Shown here in pieces: positions 1 through 9,816 of a stretch of DNA of 29,460 nucleotides (positions are counted from its first letter, which is position 1; each line of letters starts with the position of its first letter). A program made the position numbers and the translations under genes. A model generated the notes under the pieces. It was not told where the DNA came from and did no database searches. It worked only from the letters and a program-made list of their open reading frames with translations. The stretch comes from Plantago elongata (Eukaryota > Streptophyta > Magnoliopsida > Lamiales > Plantaginaceae): NCBI GenBank assembly GCA_036897095.1, contig JAYMSP010001714.1, positions 1 to 29,460 on the forward strand, given 5' to 3'.

Positions 1-229
1 CCTTTGATTGAAGGGTTGATCGATCGATTTTCGATTGAATGGCTCGATACCATGTGAATGATATGAACAAGGATTAAGCACCAAATTTGTATTGATATTG
101 ATGGAGAAAATATACTCCAATGAATAATGAATTACAAGATTTGGTTCACTCTTCTCTATTTATAATGAATAACACTAAATAACATAACTAACTCAATGAT
201 CACTCAACATCATCAATGTTAACTCAACA
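1..229 (-). mobile_element. 5' LTR and primer site of a minus-strand copia element
   Basis: Read on the minus strand, an LTR-like segment starts TGTTGAG (at 229 or 209) and ends ...TTCACA at 53. It is followed at once by a primer-binding-like site at 52-41. A TATA box (TATAAATAG on the minus strand, around 156-164) sits at the usual place inside the LTR. The internal region would continue leftward out of the window; positions 1-40 are its first bases. The start is ambiguous because a short unit (TTGATGATGTTGAGT on the minus strand) is duplicated at the boundary. The LTR is short, about 157-177 bp, which is usual for Tork/Ale-type copia. No coding part of the element is in the window, so lineage is unassigned. 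Confidence 0.6.
41..52 (-). other. Primer-binding-like site (initiator tRNA-Met)
   Basis: The minus strand reads TGGTATCGAGCC, close to the TGGTATCAGAGCC used by most plant copia elements to prime from initiator tRNA-Met. It directly abuts the LTR end at 53. One internal base is missing or changed relative to the usual sequence. Confidence 0.55.
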
Positions 230-658
230 TCATCAATAATCTCCTCTTAACACCATACAACTCGTTATCAGAAGATGGAGGGTGATCTGGACTAGTTCTC
301 ACAGGCATATAATCGATAACAACTTCACCACCATTCAAATCGTTACCAAGAAGTGGAGGGTAATGGTGACCTGGACTAGGTTTAACAGGCGGATAATCTA
401 TACCAGCTTCAACACCAACCAAATCTTGTTCCTGGAATTACAAGTTTTTAAAAGGTTAAAAAGAATGTTAATTACAAAGTTGTGAATAAAGAACATGGTT
501 GGTGCCAAGGGTAAAACCAGACTAAGACATAAATTTGGAATATATGGTAAACTCACCATCAAAGGTTTTTCGAGCATAATAGGACCAGGTCGAAAAGCTT
601 CCAAAGATGAAAATAGCAAACAAAGGAGCAATGCAATGCTAGAGATTTTGGTAGACAT
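219..658 (-). CDS. Two-exon small secreted peptide precursor with duplicated IDY motif
   Basis: Exon 1 is 658-557 and exon 2 is 431-219, separated by a 125-bp AT-rich intron (556-432) with a GTGAGT donor and a TTCCAG acceptor. The join is phase 0 and keeps one frame, giving a 104-aa product. Residues 1-21 form a clear signal peptide (KISSIALLLCLLFSS core, likely cleavage after LEA). The exon 2 part is rich in Pro, Asp and His and has two related blocks: IDYPPVKPSPGHHYPPLLGN and IDYMPVRTSPDHPPSSDN, each ending near N-(D/E)-L-(N/Y)-G. Such precursors are processed in the secretory pathway to small signalling peptides. The Asp-Tyr pair is the usual context for tyrosine sulfation (RGF/GOLVEN, PSY, CIF families), and PGHH-PP is faintly like RGF and CEP/PIP cores. 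I cannot assign a named family. The C-terminal tail (VKRRLLMMLS) runs into or up to the adjacent copia LTR, so the natural C-terminus may be altered. Confidence 0.68.
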
Positions 659-704
659 GTTTGATTAAATACAAGAGTCTATTTCCTTGAAAATTGAAAT
701 GGTA

Positions 705-714
705 GTTATATAGG
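705..714 (-). promoter_or_regulatory. Probable TATA box of the peptide gene
   Basis: The minus strand reads CCTATATAAC about 50 bp upstream of the ATG at 658. Position and sequence suit a plant core promoter, leaving a very short 5' leader. Inference from position only. Confidence 0.4.
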
Positions 715-967
715 AAAGTTTGAAAACAAAAATGGTGAGTAAGGCATAATTAATTAATTATATTAACTTCTTTTATTAATTCAAGATATTATAAAGTCAA
801 TGTTATATGTCTTTGTCTATATATTTTAAAAGTGATGGTCTATCATAAATGAGAAATAAATGAGAAATATGACAATTAACCAAAAAATCTTGATGTCAAA
901 TTCTATCTTCAAGAAGTTAATTTATTAATCATCCTATTTTACTAAAGTAATTACTATAGAAATGAAA
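715..967. other. AT-rich intergenic DNA upstream of the peptide gene
   Basis: Strongly AT-rich DNA with short poly-A/T runs and no open frame of note. It lies upstream of the peptide gene, so it would hold the distal promoter. I recognise no repeat termini before the tandem array begins. Confidence 0.5.
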
Positions 968-1640
968 GTTCCATATATTTTGTAACAACTTAACTTTATT
1001 TCACTTTTAAAATTCTAACGTGAGCCAAAGCCAAGTACTTAAGTTTTTGATCAAATTAATCAGGACACTAATTACAATACATAAGTTAGTAAATTAAAAC
1101 TAATTACTATTCAACACTAAGTTCCATATATTTTGCAACAACTTAATTACTATTCATTATAAAATTCTAACATTAGTCAAAACACATAATTTTTTGCCTG
1201 CACTAATTACTATCCATATATATGTTAGTAAATTAAAACTAATCTCTATTCAAATGTAAGTTCCATATATTTATCAACAACTTAATTACTATTCATTATG
1301 AAATTTTAACATTAGTCAAAACACATAATTTTCTGCCTAAACTAATTACTATCCATATATATGTTAGTAAATTAAAACTAATCTCTATTCAAATGTAAGT
1401 TCCATATATTTATCAACAACTAAATTACTATTCATTTTGAAATTCTAACATTAGTCAAAACACATAATTTTCTGCCTAAACTAATTACTATCCATATATA
1501 TGTTAGTAAATTCAAACTAATCTCTATTCAAATGTAAGTTCCATATATTTATCAACAACTTAATTACTATTCATTATGAAATTCTAACATTAGTCAAAAC
1601 ACATAATTTTCTGCCTAAACTAATTACTATCCATATATAT
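968..1640. repeat. 139-bp tandem repeat array, about 4.7 copies
   Basis: Units begin GTTCCATATATTT at 1121, 1260, 1399 and 1538, an exact spacing of 139 bp three times. A more diverged and longer unit (153 bp) starts at 968. Each unit contains CTAATTACTATCCATATATA and ACATTAGTCAAAACACATAA. The last copy stops at 1640, exactly where recognisable gypsy LTR sequence starts. The three inner copies differ by only a few bases, so they are recently expanded or homogenised. Confidence 0.92.
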
Positions 1641-2567
1641 CAAGCTCTAAGGTTGAATCCTATCAGCTACCTAGGAGTGACAACCACCGATAAGTTGTTC
1701 TAATTCAATTTTATCTTGAGAATATGTGTTTACTTCTCAACCCTACTATTATGAGTAACTGAACACCCCACTTTGTGGTGGTGGTGATGAATACAAGCAT
1801 GATTAGCTAGGGGTTTATGCATAGAAATTCTATATGCATCAGGATTAATCACTTTGCCTAGGGATTACACTATTAATCTGGTTATATATAATTGATATTA
1901 TTATACATGTAAATTCCTTCATCGCATAACTCGAGCTTTACCCAAAACATCTTTATGACCATGGGTTTTACGAAAGGGTTGATGAAATCATATATAAACC
2001 AGATCAATATGTTTATCCGTAGTGTAGTGGAATTCACGACTTCACCAATTCTACCATTACCATGATAGTAGTGTGTGAGACACTAAACGATCGTGATGCG
2101 AGCGCATGAGAAACTTGAGTGCAAGTACGTAAGATGCTCGAAGTGATTAACTCCTGTGAATTGCATATTCCCCTTGCTAATTATCTTGTTGAAATCACCA
2201 CCCTGTAGTTTCTCCAATTGCACATCTATTTTTTATATCTAATATTTCTTCTCTCTGTTATCTTCTCTACTCTATAAACATATTAACTTCACAACACACA
2301 CACCACACTCAAACAACTCGCCGCTGAGGTAAACAAACCCTCTCTCTCTTTCTCTCTCTATCTCATCTCCTTCCTTTCTCTCTCTCTCTCTCTCTCATCT
2401 CCTTCCTTTACATATAATTATGTTTACTAAATTCCTCAAGCCAAAGCAACAACTGGTTAAGTCCTTAGAGACCGACCTCTGTTTATTTCCATACTACTGG
2501 TTTAACTTAGTATCTGGATTTGACTTTGGCATAAAAATAAATAAATATAAAACTCTGATTTGACACA
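1641..2567 (+). repeat. Truncated 5' LTR of the gypsy element
   Basis: Starts inside the LTR (CAAGCTCTAAGGTTGAA, equivalent to 17288) and runs to ...TTTGACACA at 2567. It aligns along its length with 17288-18178. The part equal to 16582-17287, with the LTR start, U3 and TATA box, is missing and the 139-bp array takes its place. It contains a pyrimidine-rich CT microsatellite. Confidence 0.85.
2338..2400 (+). repeat. CT-rich microsatellite in the gypsy LTR
   Basis: Runs of CTCTCT interrupted by TTT and CATCTCCTTCCTT. The 3' LTR has a shorter counterpart near 17978-18025, so the run is part of the element and has changed length since insertion. Confidence 0.85.
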
Positions 2568-2576
2568 TTATATTTT

Positions 2577-2595
2577 TGGCACCGCTGCCAGGACT
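2577..2595 (+). other. Primer-binding site, tRNA-Asp type
   Basis: TGGCACCGCTGCCAGGACT lies 9 bp after the LTR end. It resembles the TGGCGCCGTTGCCGGGGA site that Tat/Athila elements use to prime from tRNA-Asp, with several transition-type changes consistent with age and cytosine deamination. Confidence 0.65.
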
Positions 2596-2805
2596 TAACT
2601 CCTTTGCTAGGTTTACGAAATTGGAAAAATAAATTATATATATAGCTTTGTCTACAGCCGCAACTAGTACATGAACGGGAGGCGAGGTCTTGAACCACCT
2701 ATTGCTCCCTTCATAGACGAGATTAACAAACATTGCATCTAATAGAGGAAACTCAAGTAAGGAACCACACAAACGCTCCAAGCAAACTCAGAGCATAATA
2801 TCACA

Positions 2806-3727
2806 ATGACTCAAAATCCACTTTCCAAGGATTTTATTTTGAGGCCACTACCAGGTAGAAAACAACCTAGTATTGTTGTACCTGATCATGTAAGAACTTT
2901 TGACATCAAAGGACACCTCATGAGCATGATTCCAAAATTCTATGGACAAAAATATGAGGATGTCATAGGATTCTTACATGAACTTGAACTATTCATTGGA
3001 GATCTAGCAAGGACGGAAGGAAATAGCAATAATGATTTGAGGATGAAGGTATTCCTAATGTGCTTAAGTGCTAAAGCCAGCACATGGATGAATAGCTTGG
3101 ACGATTGAAGCCTCACCACCTGGGTGAGGTTTATGAGGCCTCCATGCAAAATTACTACCCACAATCAAAGACCTCAGCTATCTAACAACAGATCAACTCT
3201 TTCACCCAGATGTATGACGAGTCCCTCTATGAAACTTGGGACCGATTCAAGGGATTGCTAACTCAATCCCCCCATCACAGGTTTACCTTAGTCGATCTAA
3301 ATCAATACTTCATTTAAGGGCTACATGAGAACCAACAGATCCTTATTCAGGTATCTTGTGGGGGAGACATGATGGAGCTGACCGCGGAAGCTTTGGGAGA
3401 CAAGATTGCAAAGATGGTACAAAAGAAACAGCATAGTCCCAACGAAGAATGCTAAGGTACCAAGAGGTGAAGTGAATGCTACCTATGAACAAGAACGGAG
3501 TCCAAACCCCGACCTTACTATGCTTACTAGAGAAATCCAGCTACTCAAGGCACAAATAATGAATATCAACCACGGTCTATCTACTGAGATCTGTGGAGTG
3601 TGCGAAAATCCAGGACATGGAGCCAACATGTGCCAATCTGAGCTAGAGCAAGAAACGAAATGATCACAATAGGAGGAGGACTCCGGAGAGCTATTATGGG
3701 AACAACAAGGTCCGAATAATAGACCAG
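2806..3727 (+). pseudogene. gag, 5' part (gypsy), broken
   Basis: The frame from ATG 2806 to a stop at 3108 encodes a retrotransposon Gag segment (GHLMSMIPKFYG, then LCLSAKASTWMNSL near residues 84-97). A frame change at about 3108 continues the same Gag domain (GEVYEASMQNYYP, YETWDRFKGLL, GLHENQQI) with in-frame stops near 3182, 3316 and 3450. A zinc-knuckle-like CX2CX4HX4C (CGVCENPGHGANMC) lies at about 3592-3633. Gag would form the particle that packages the element's RNA. The reading is cut at 3727 by the copia insertion and resumes at 13934. At least one frameshift and three stops make it non-functional. Confidence 0.75.
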
Positions 3728-4473
3728 TGAAAGTGTCATTTCATAATGCACTTTATATAATAATCTTGTCTTTCTTAATTAGTTCAATGGCTGTGTTTGT
3801 TTTAGTGTTTGTTTTGTAGGAAACAACCTTGGTAATTGGACTAATTGTGATCGAAGACTTCCTTTAAGATGAAGCAAGAGATCGACCACAATATAGAAAG
3901 AATCTTCAAGAAAAAGATTAGAAGGAAATATATGGAAAAAGATCTTCAATGTTGAGACAATTTCCTTCTAGGTGTCGGCCCAACAAAGCAAAGAAGAAAA
4001 CCTTCCTTCTGCAGCCGTTCATATACAAGAAGAAGGCTACTTTGCGAGACACACACATACATCAACACTTTACTCTTCACCATACTTGTGTGTCTTTGCT
4101 TTACTAGACTTGTATTTACTATCATATTGTGGATGTTCATCAAACAGGTGTTTATGAATCATTCGACATGATATTAACTAGAATAGGTTTTTTGTTCGAG
4201 TTTATTCTAGGTCTAGTTTTTAGTGAGTTGATCATTCATTTTGTGATTAATCATATACTCCTTGTGTAATTCCATTATTCTGACTAGTGGAAATTTAGCC
4301 TACATCACCGTCACCATATTTTATATATGCTGACTTGATTTATGGAAATTTGTTTGTTTATCTTCTGCACTTCATTCGACACAAACAATCATTGTTGACT
4401 GCATTGTTGACTCATCACTGGAGTCAATATCTCTTACAGTTCTAGTACCAATCCTGGTCCAATAGTTTTAACA
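3728..4473 (+). repeat. 5' LTR of the Sirevirus-type element
   Basis: Pairs with 13193-13933. Over the first ~285 aligned bases I count about 19 differences by eye, roughly 6-7 percent, so this is not a recent insertion. Around 4021 it lacks ~37 bp present in the 3' LTR, including that copy's TATA box. Near 4341-4380 it holds ~39 bp that the 3' LTR lacks. Confidence 0.9.
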
Positions 4474-4475
4474 AG

Positions 4476-4488
4476 TGGCATCAGAGCC
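4476..4488 (+). other. Primer-binding site (initiator tRNA-Met)
   Basis: TGGCATCAGAGCC lies 2 bp after the 5' LTR, one base different from the usual copia TGGTATCAGAGCC. Confidence 0.8.
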
Positions 4489-4528
4489 AACCACCTAATT
4501 TCTGGTGTCAGGATTTGGTACTGCTACA

Positions 4529-5500
4529 ATGGACGTCTACTCAAATTTCAACAAACCACCTGTGCTCGATGGGTCAAACTACACCTTGTGGCAAATCAAG
4601 ATGAGGACGTATATCAAAGCTCTTGAGGTCCGAGCTTGGAGATCAATTATGGCAGGCTATGTATGGCCTACTGAAGGACCTGATGCTGATGGCGATATTG
4701 TGCGAATCCCTGAAGAACGATTCAATCCAGGTCATCATCTCTTAAGCTCATACAATGAAAAGTCTTTGAATGCTATCTTTAGTCATGTTGATATCCACAT
4801 GTTTAAAATTGTTCAAAAATGCACCACTGCTAAACAAGCTTGAGATTTACTTCAATTGCATTGTGAAGGTGATGATAGTATTTAAACAAACTAAACTTCG
4901 CATGCTTTGGTCTAAGTTTGAAATTTAAGAATCGTTGATGAAGAAACCATTGAGTCTTATATTAGCAAACTTATGACTATGTCTAATAATATTCAACACC
5001 TTGGTGATGCTATTTCAAATCAACTATCGATTTCAAAAGCTTTAAGGTCTCTTTCTGCTAGATTTGACACTAAATTTACTATTTTGGAAGATACTCAAAA
5101 CTTGGCTACTATGGACTTTCATACTCTGATGAACAACTTGAAAATTATGAGATGAAAGATAATGAAAGAAGAGGAACCAAAATGCTTAGTATGTCTTTAC
5201 AATCCAAGTTTATAGATAAAGTTACTGAACATGTGCATGATAGAAGTGATGACTCTGATATGTCTGATGAAACCTTCAACAATCTGGTTACTAAATTTCA
5301 TAGAATGAAATTTAGAAAAAAACACTAACCAAGATTATGTGAGTAAAGGGACTAGTAATTTCAAGAAAAAATCAGTTAGGACTAACTCCAGTTCTAAGCT
5401 AAGTGATGACCAACTTAGCAAGGTTTAGGTGCTTTGAATGTCAAGGTTGGGGTCATTATCAGAATGAATGTGCTAACACTCTTCGAAAGGGGAAAAAGAA
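4529..5500 (+). pseudogene. gag: copia gag, broken
   Basis: The first in-frame ATG is at 4529. The N-terminal part (KPPVLDGSNYTLWQIKMRTYI) is typical of plant copia Gag (DUF4219/UBN2 type). In-frame stops occur at 4841-4843 and soon after, then the frame reopens (EETIESYISKLMTMSNN; SISKALRSLSARFD) up to a stop at 5155, followed by a frame change. A zinc knuckle CX2CX4HX4C (CFECQGWGHYQNEC) is intact at 5430-5471. Gag packages the element RNA in virus-like particles. Several stops and at least one frameshift make it a pseudogene. Confidence 0.85.
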
Positions 5501-5517
5501 TTTGCTTGCTTCTCTAA

Positions 5518-6626
5518 GTGATGACTGAGGTGATGAACATGAAAAGGAAAATGATGCCACAGCTCTGTTCTCAGCTTTGGACGATGTTGACAACCAATGT
5601 TATGTCAACAGTGACAATCAATGAAGAAAGTTGTCTTTTTGACTATGATGACTCACAGTTCTGTGAATTACTGTCTTGGACTGACCCTGAGAATTCAGTT
5701 TCCACTAATGTCTTGTGTCTACATGGTTCAATTGATTTTGATACAGATATTCCATTTGAGGAAAAATACACTGATGAACAGATGGTAGAAGAACTAAAAT
5801 CAATGTATGAAGAACTTCTGAAGGAATGGAAGAAACTGAAAAAGATGTACAAAAAGACAGAAAAGGAGAATGATGGTCTGAAAGACACAATTTTCAAGCT
5901 AGAAGTCGAACTCACATGAAAGGATGTTGAACTTGTGAAGGTAAATTCTGAACTGAGCAAAGGAAATAAGTTAATTTCTAAATGGAACTCTTCCACCTCT
6001 AGATTAAATGAGATGCTTGAAATAGACAATGATGTAAAACAGGTCTTGGATGCACTGGTTCATATAACTCAGCTTTTGAAAAGAAATTGGGGTGTGATAT
6101 GCACTACAAATACAATCTAGATGAGTCAAGTTCTAGTGATTCTGTTAAGGTTAAACCCTTGTATGAACCTGTTAGTGGTCATGTCTTTGTTAAAGAGGAG
6201 GGTAGGTCTTCAACTAAAACTAGGATCATCTTTGTGCGTCAATAGTGTCTTAAAACGGGTCATAAAAAACCTTTTTGTTTTCTTTATCTAAAAGATCTTA
6301 AGAAAGGTAAGATACAGAAAGATGGAACTTTGATTAACACTAAACCTAATTCTGAGCTAATCTCCCGAACCACTACTGCTGTGAGAGAACTTTCGTTCAA
6401 TGATGAACACAATGTTGTGGCAATATCGAGCTCAACATCTCACACAGTAGGTAAATCTAAACAGTCTCAGGTGAATCAGGTACCGTTCAGTACTTCATCT
6501 CAAGGTAAAAAATCTCAATCTCTACTGAATCTTAATGTGAGAAAAAGGTTTTGGACTCCTAGAGAAAAGATAGTTTGCAATGTTGCCTTTTTTGTTGCTA
6601 CTTCTCCTAACAATGCAGGAAAATGA
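5518..6626 (+). pseudogene. Sirevirus gag-pol linker with coiled coil, broken
   Basis: Between the zinc knuckle and protease lies an acidic then Lys/Glu-rich stretch. About 5780-6050 encodes a likely coiled coil (EELKSMYEELLKEWKKLKK, then KVNSELSKGNKLISKWNSS). A stop at 5917-5919 interrupts one continuous frame. A frame change near 6060-6080 and stops around 6240 follow. The part 6330-6620 is Ser/Thr-rich linker. A coiled coil in this place is a feature of Sirevirus Gag. No catalytic role is expected. Confidence 0.65.
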
Positions 6627-6859
6627 TACTTTAATAGTGGTTGTTCCCCTCACATGACTGGTAAGCAAAAGAATCTGACTGAGTATGTCTCTCAAAAATC
6701 AGGGTTGGTAATCTATGGTGGAGGATATAAGAGTAAGATTTTGGGTAAAAGTGTTCTTTCTTACAAGGGTATCCTCCTTTAAAGAATGTCCTTTTAGTAG
6801 AAGGTTTAACTGCTAATCTTATAAGCATTAATCTCCTCAGTGATGATGATCTAAAAGTC
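6627..6859 (+). pseudogene. copia aspartic protease remnant, catalytic Asp changed
   Basis: YFNSGCSPHMTG is encoded from 6627 and matches the copia protease active-site block, in which the residue before Ser-Gly is Asp. Here codon 6633-6635 is AAT (Asn). The preceding codon 6624-6626 is TGA where Trp is usual, and Pro stands where Arg is usual. The remainder (NLTEYVSQKSG, ILGKSVLSYKG) is followed by stops from about 6780. The enzyme would cut the Gag-Pol polyprotein; this copy cannot. Confidence 0.8.
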
Positions 6860-7770
6860 ATGTTTGATAAAACTTCTTGTAGAGTCTATACTTGTGTTGG
6901 AAAGAAAACTGTGATGATAGGTACAAGGTCTCTTGACAATTGCTATGTAATGACTACATCTCATACTTGCAATTTTGCAAAAAATGATGATGTTGAGACT
7001 TGGCACAAGAATCTGGGACATGCGAACTACAGGAACCTTGACAAGCTGATCAAAGTTGAAACAATAGTTGGAGTACCCAAACTAACAAACTCAAGTAAGA
7101 TTGTATGTGGTGATTGCTTGAAAGGTAAACAAACCAGAAATGTACACACTTCCATGCAAACTAATAGAAACAAAAGAGGTACATTTAACTGTTTTGAACT
7201 TTTGCATATGGATCTCATGGGTCCTATTGAGGTAGAAAGTTTAGGAGGTAAGTGGTACATCTTTGTCATTGTTGATTATTTTTCTAGGTTCACATGGGTA
7301 TGTTTTCTAAAAGAAAAATCTGAAACATTTGAGTCTTTCAAGAAACTGTATGATAGGTTTAGTACTCAATATGCTACTGTGGTTCAACGCATTAGATCTG
7401 ATCATGGCAAGGAGTTTGAAAACCAATACTTTTCTGATTTTTGCATTAAGCAAAGTATCTGTCATAAGTTTTCTGCACCAAAAACTCCCCAACAAAATGG
7501 GGTTGCTAAAAGAAAGAATAGAACCTTGCAAGAAATGGCTAGGGTCATGTTCTATGAATACCTAAAAGGTTGTGGGCTGAAGCTGTTAATACTGCATATC
7601 ATATCATAAATAGTGTTTATCTTAGACCTGGAACTTCATCCATTCCCTATGAGATCTTGAAAGGTAAGAAACCTAATCTCAAATATTTTCATGTGTTTGG
7701 TTGCACTTGCTACATTCTGAATGATAAAGAACACCTAAAAGTGATAAAGCGATCTTTGTTGGATATTCAT
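6860..7770 (+). pseudogene. copia integrase (GAG-pre-integrase plus core), broken
   Basis: Inserts element cDNA into the host genome. The zinc-binding HHCC part is visible (WHKNLGHANY ... CGDCLKGKQ). The core has Asp in LHMDLMGP (7211-7213) and Asp in IRSDHGKEF (7400-7402). The third catalytic residue, normally Glu in GVxER, is Lys in NGVAKRKNRT (codon 7508-7510). A frameshift near 7565 moves the C-terminal part into another frame (WAEAVNTAYHIINSVYLRPG, KYFHVFGCTCYILND), which ends in a stop at 7773. Length and order are otherwise typical. Confidence 0.88.
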
Positions 7771-8249
7771 TGAATAGTCATGTTACAGAGTGTACAATCC
7801 TAGAACTCATACTATTCAAGAGTCTGTAAATGTTGCCTTTGATGATTTTGAGTCTTTTGTCAAGAAGAAAGTTAATGCAGGTGAGACCTCCACTCCATCT
7901 AGTCCTAGAATAGGTATTGATGATGAACCAGCTCCTGTACCTACATCTACCACTGCAGACCCGGAGAACAGTCACATTGTTGACAACAATGTTGACCCAA
8001 CACCAAACTCAACATTGGGTACTATAGGCTCATCTGATGAATGAAAATCTGAAACTGACATTGAACCAGCTTAGGTTAGGACAACAACTGCTGAAACTCA
8101 GACTGTCCCCCTTAGACACTACAAGAAGAAATCCTCCTCCTAGAATCAGAAAGAATCATCCAAGTTCACAAATCATTGGAAGATCAACTGGAGGAAGGAC
8201 ATTGAGAGGTAACCCTAGGATAAATTACAAGGAAATAGTAAGATATGCT
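7771..8249 (+). pseudogene. Integrase-RT linker, broken
   Basis: The end of integrase (VYNPRTHTIQESVNVAFDD) leads into a variable Pro/Thr/Ser-rich linker up to a stop at 8044. The frame changes at about 8040, with further linker (DTTRRNPPPRIRKNH) before RT. It holds one copy of the 13-mer TGTTGACCCAACA (7990-8002). Confidence 0.65.
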
Positions 8250-9816
8250 ACAATCTGCCAATCAGTAAGTGCCTCCTATTTTGTCTATTTAATTGAACCG
8301 AAAAATGTGAAAGATGCTTTGAAAGATGACTATTGGATAGAAGCCGTGCAAGATGAACTGCACCAATTTCAAACTAATGAAGTCTGGACCTTAGTTCCCC
8401 ACCCCCTTGATGTTAATGTTATAGGAACTAAATGGATTTTCAAAAATAAAAGTGATGAAAATGGTGTGGTAGTCAAAAACAAAGCTAGACTTGTTGCTCA
8501 AGGATATTCAAGTTGAGGGTATTGATTTTGATGAAACCTTTGCTCATGTTGCTAGACTTGAATATATTCATCTCTTGTTAGCCATTGCATGTTGTTTACA
8601 GATAAAACTTCAATAGATGGATGTAAAAGGTGCCTTTCTAAATGACTATATTGACAAAGATGGTCATATTGAGCAACCCAAAGGTTTTGAGGATCCTAAA
8701 TATCCTGATCATGTTTTCAAATTGAAAAAGGCTTTGTATGACCTAAAACAAGCAACTAGTGCTTGGTATGCTAGGTTAACTGAATTCCTAGTCAATTTTG
8801 GATTCAAGAAAGAGGATGGAGATCAAACCTTGTTTATTCTCAAAAAGGGAAAGGATATATGCATAGCTCAGATCTATGTTGATGACATTGTATTTGGTTC
8901 TACTAACTCTTCTATGATAGACAATGTTGTTGAAGCTATGACATGTACCTTTGTAATGAGCATGATTGGTGAACTCACCTTCTTCCTCGGACTACAAATT
9001 CAGCAAAAAGGCGATAGATTGTTCTCATCTCAGGAGAAATATGCTAAGAATCTGGTGAAAAAGTTTGGACTTGAAAATACCAAACCTTGCAGTACTCCTA
9101 TGGCTACCTCACTGAAACTCAGCAAAATCGATGTTGGGGAGGATGTTGACCCAACATTGTACCGATCTATGATTGGGAGTCTTCTATACCTTTCTGCCAC
9201 AAGACCATAAATCATATTTGTTGTTTGTGTTTGTGCCAGGTATCAATCCAGCCCTAAAATCCCTCACCTTACTGTTGTTAAGAGAATCATCAGGTATGTG
9301 TCAGGAACTGTTAATATTGGATTATGGTTTACTTTTGATTCAAACACTAATATGGTGGGATTTAGTGATTCTGACTGGGCTGGTGATCTAGATTATAGGA
9401 AATCCACTAGTGGAGGTTGCTTCTATCTTGGTGCTAATATAGTGTCTTGGTATAGTAAGAAACAGAATTGTGTGTCACTTTCAACTATTGAGTCTGAATA
9501 TGTAACAACTGGGAGTTGTGTGTCTCAACTCAATTGGTTGAAATATATGATGCATGACTATTGTCTTCAAAGTGACACCCTGTTGATGTCCTGTGATAAC
9601 TTTAGTGCCATCCACATTTCTAAGAACCCTGTGCAACATGCTCGCACTAAGCACATTGATATTAGACATCATTTTCTTAGGGACATGATTACTAAGCAGG
9701 TCATAGACATAGAACATATAGACACTACCAATCAAATTGTTGAAATTTTCACCAAACCATTAGATAAAGAGAGATTTTTCAGTTTAAGAAGATCTCTTGT
9801 TCTATGTACCCTCTGA
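8250..9816 (+). pseudogene. copia reverse transcriptase-RNase H, broken
   Basis: Copies element RNA into DNA and degrades the RNA strand. The RT start (EPKNVKDALKDDYWIEAVQDEL, NKARLVAQGYS) ends at a frameshift near 8513. A second frame carries FDETFAHVARLE, a TAG at 8614-8616, MDVKGAFLN, FKLKKALYDLKQATSAWYARL and the catalytic YVDD at 8878-8889 in IYVDDIVFGST. That box is of Sirevirus type and intact. A TAA at 9208-9210 splits the frame inside SLLYLSATRP. RNase H follows in the same frame (GFSDSDWAGDLDYRKSTSGG, VSLSTIESEY, NPVQHARTKHIDIRHHF) to a natural stop at 9816. One frameshift and two stops inactivate it. Confidence 0.9.

Noticed and set aside
968-1640. Possible CRISPR-like array
   Set aside because: Units are contiguous 139-bp tandem copies without unique spacers, in plant nuclear DNA.
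1641-2567. Separate solo element next to the tandem array
   Set aside because: It aligns with 17288-18178 and is followed by a tRNA-Asp-type primer site and gag, so it is the truncated 5' LTR of the gypsy element.
5643-6029. 128-codon minus-strand Ser/Phe-rich frame
   Set aside because: Shadow of the Lys/Glu coiled-coil coding on the plus strand.
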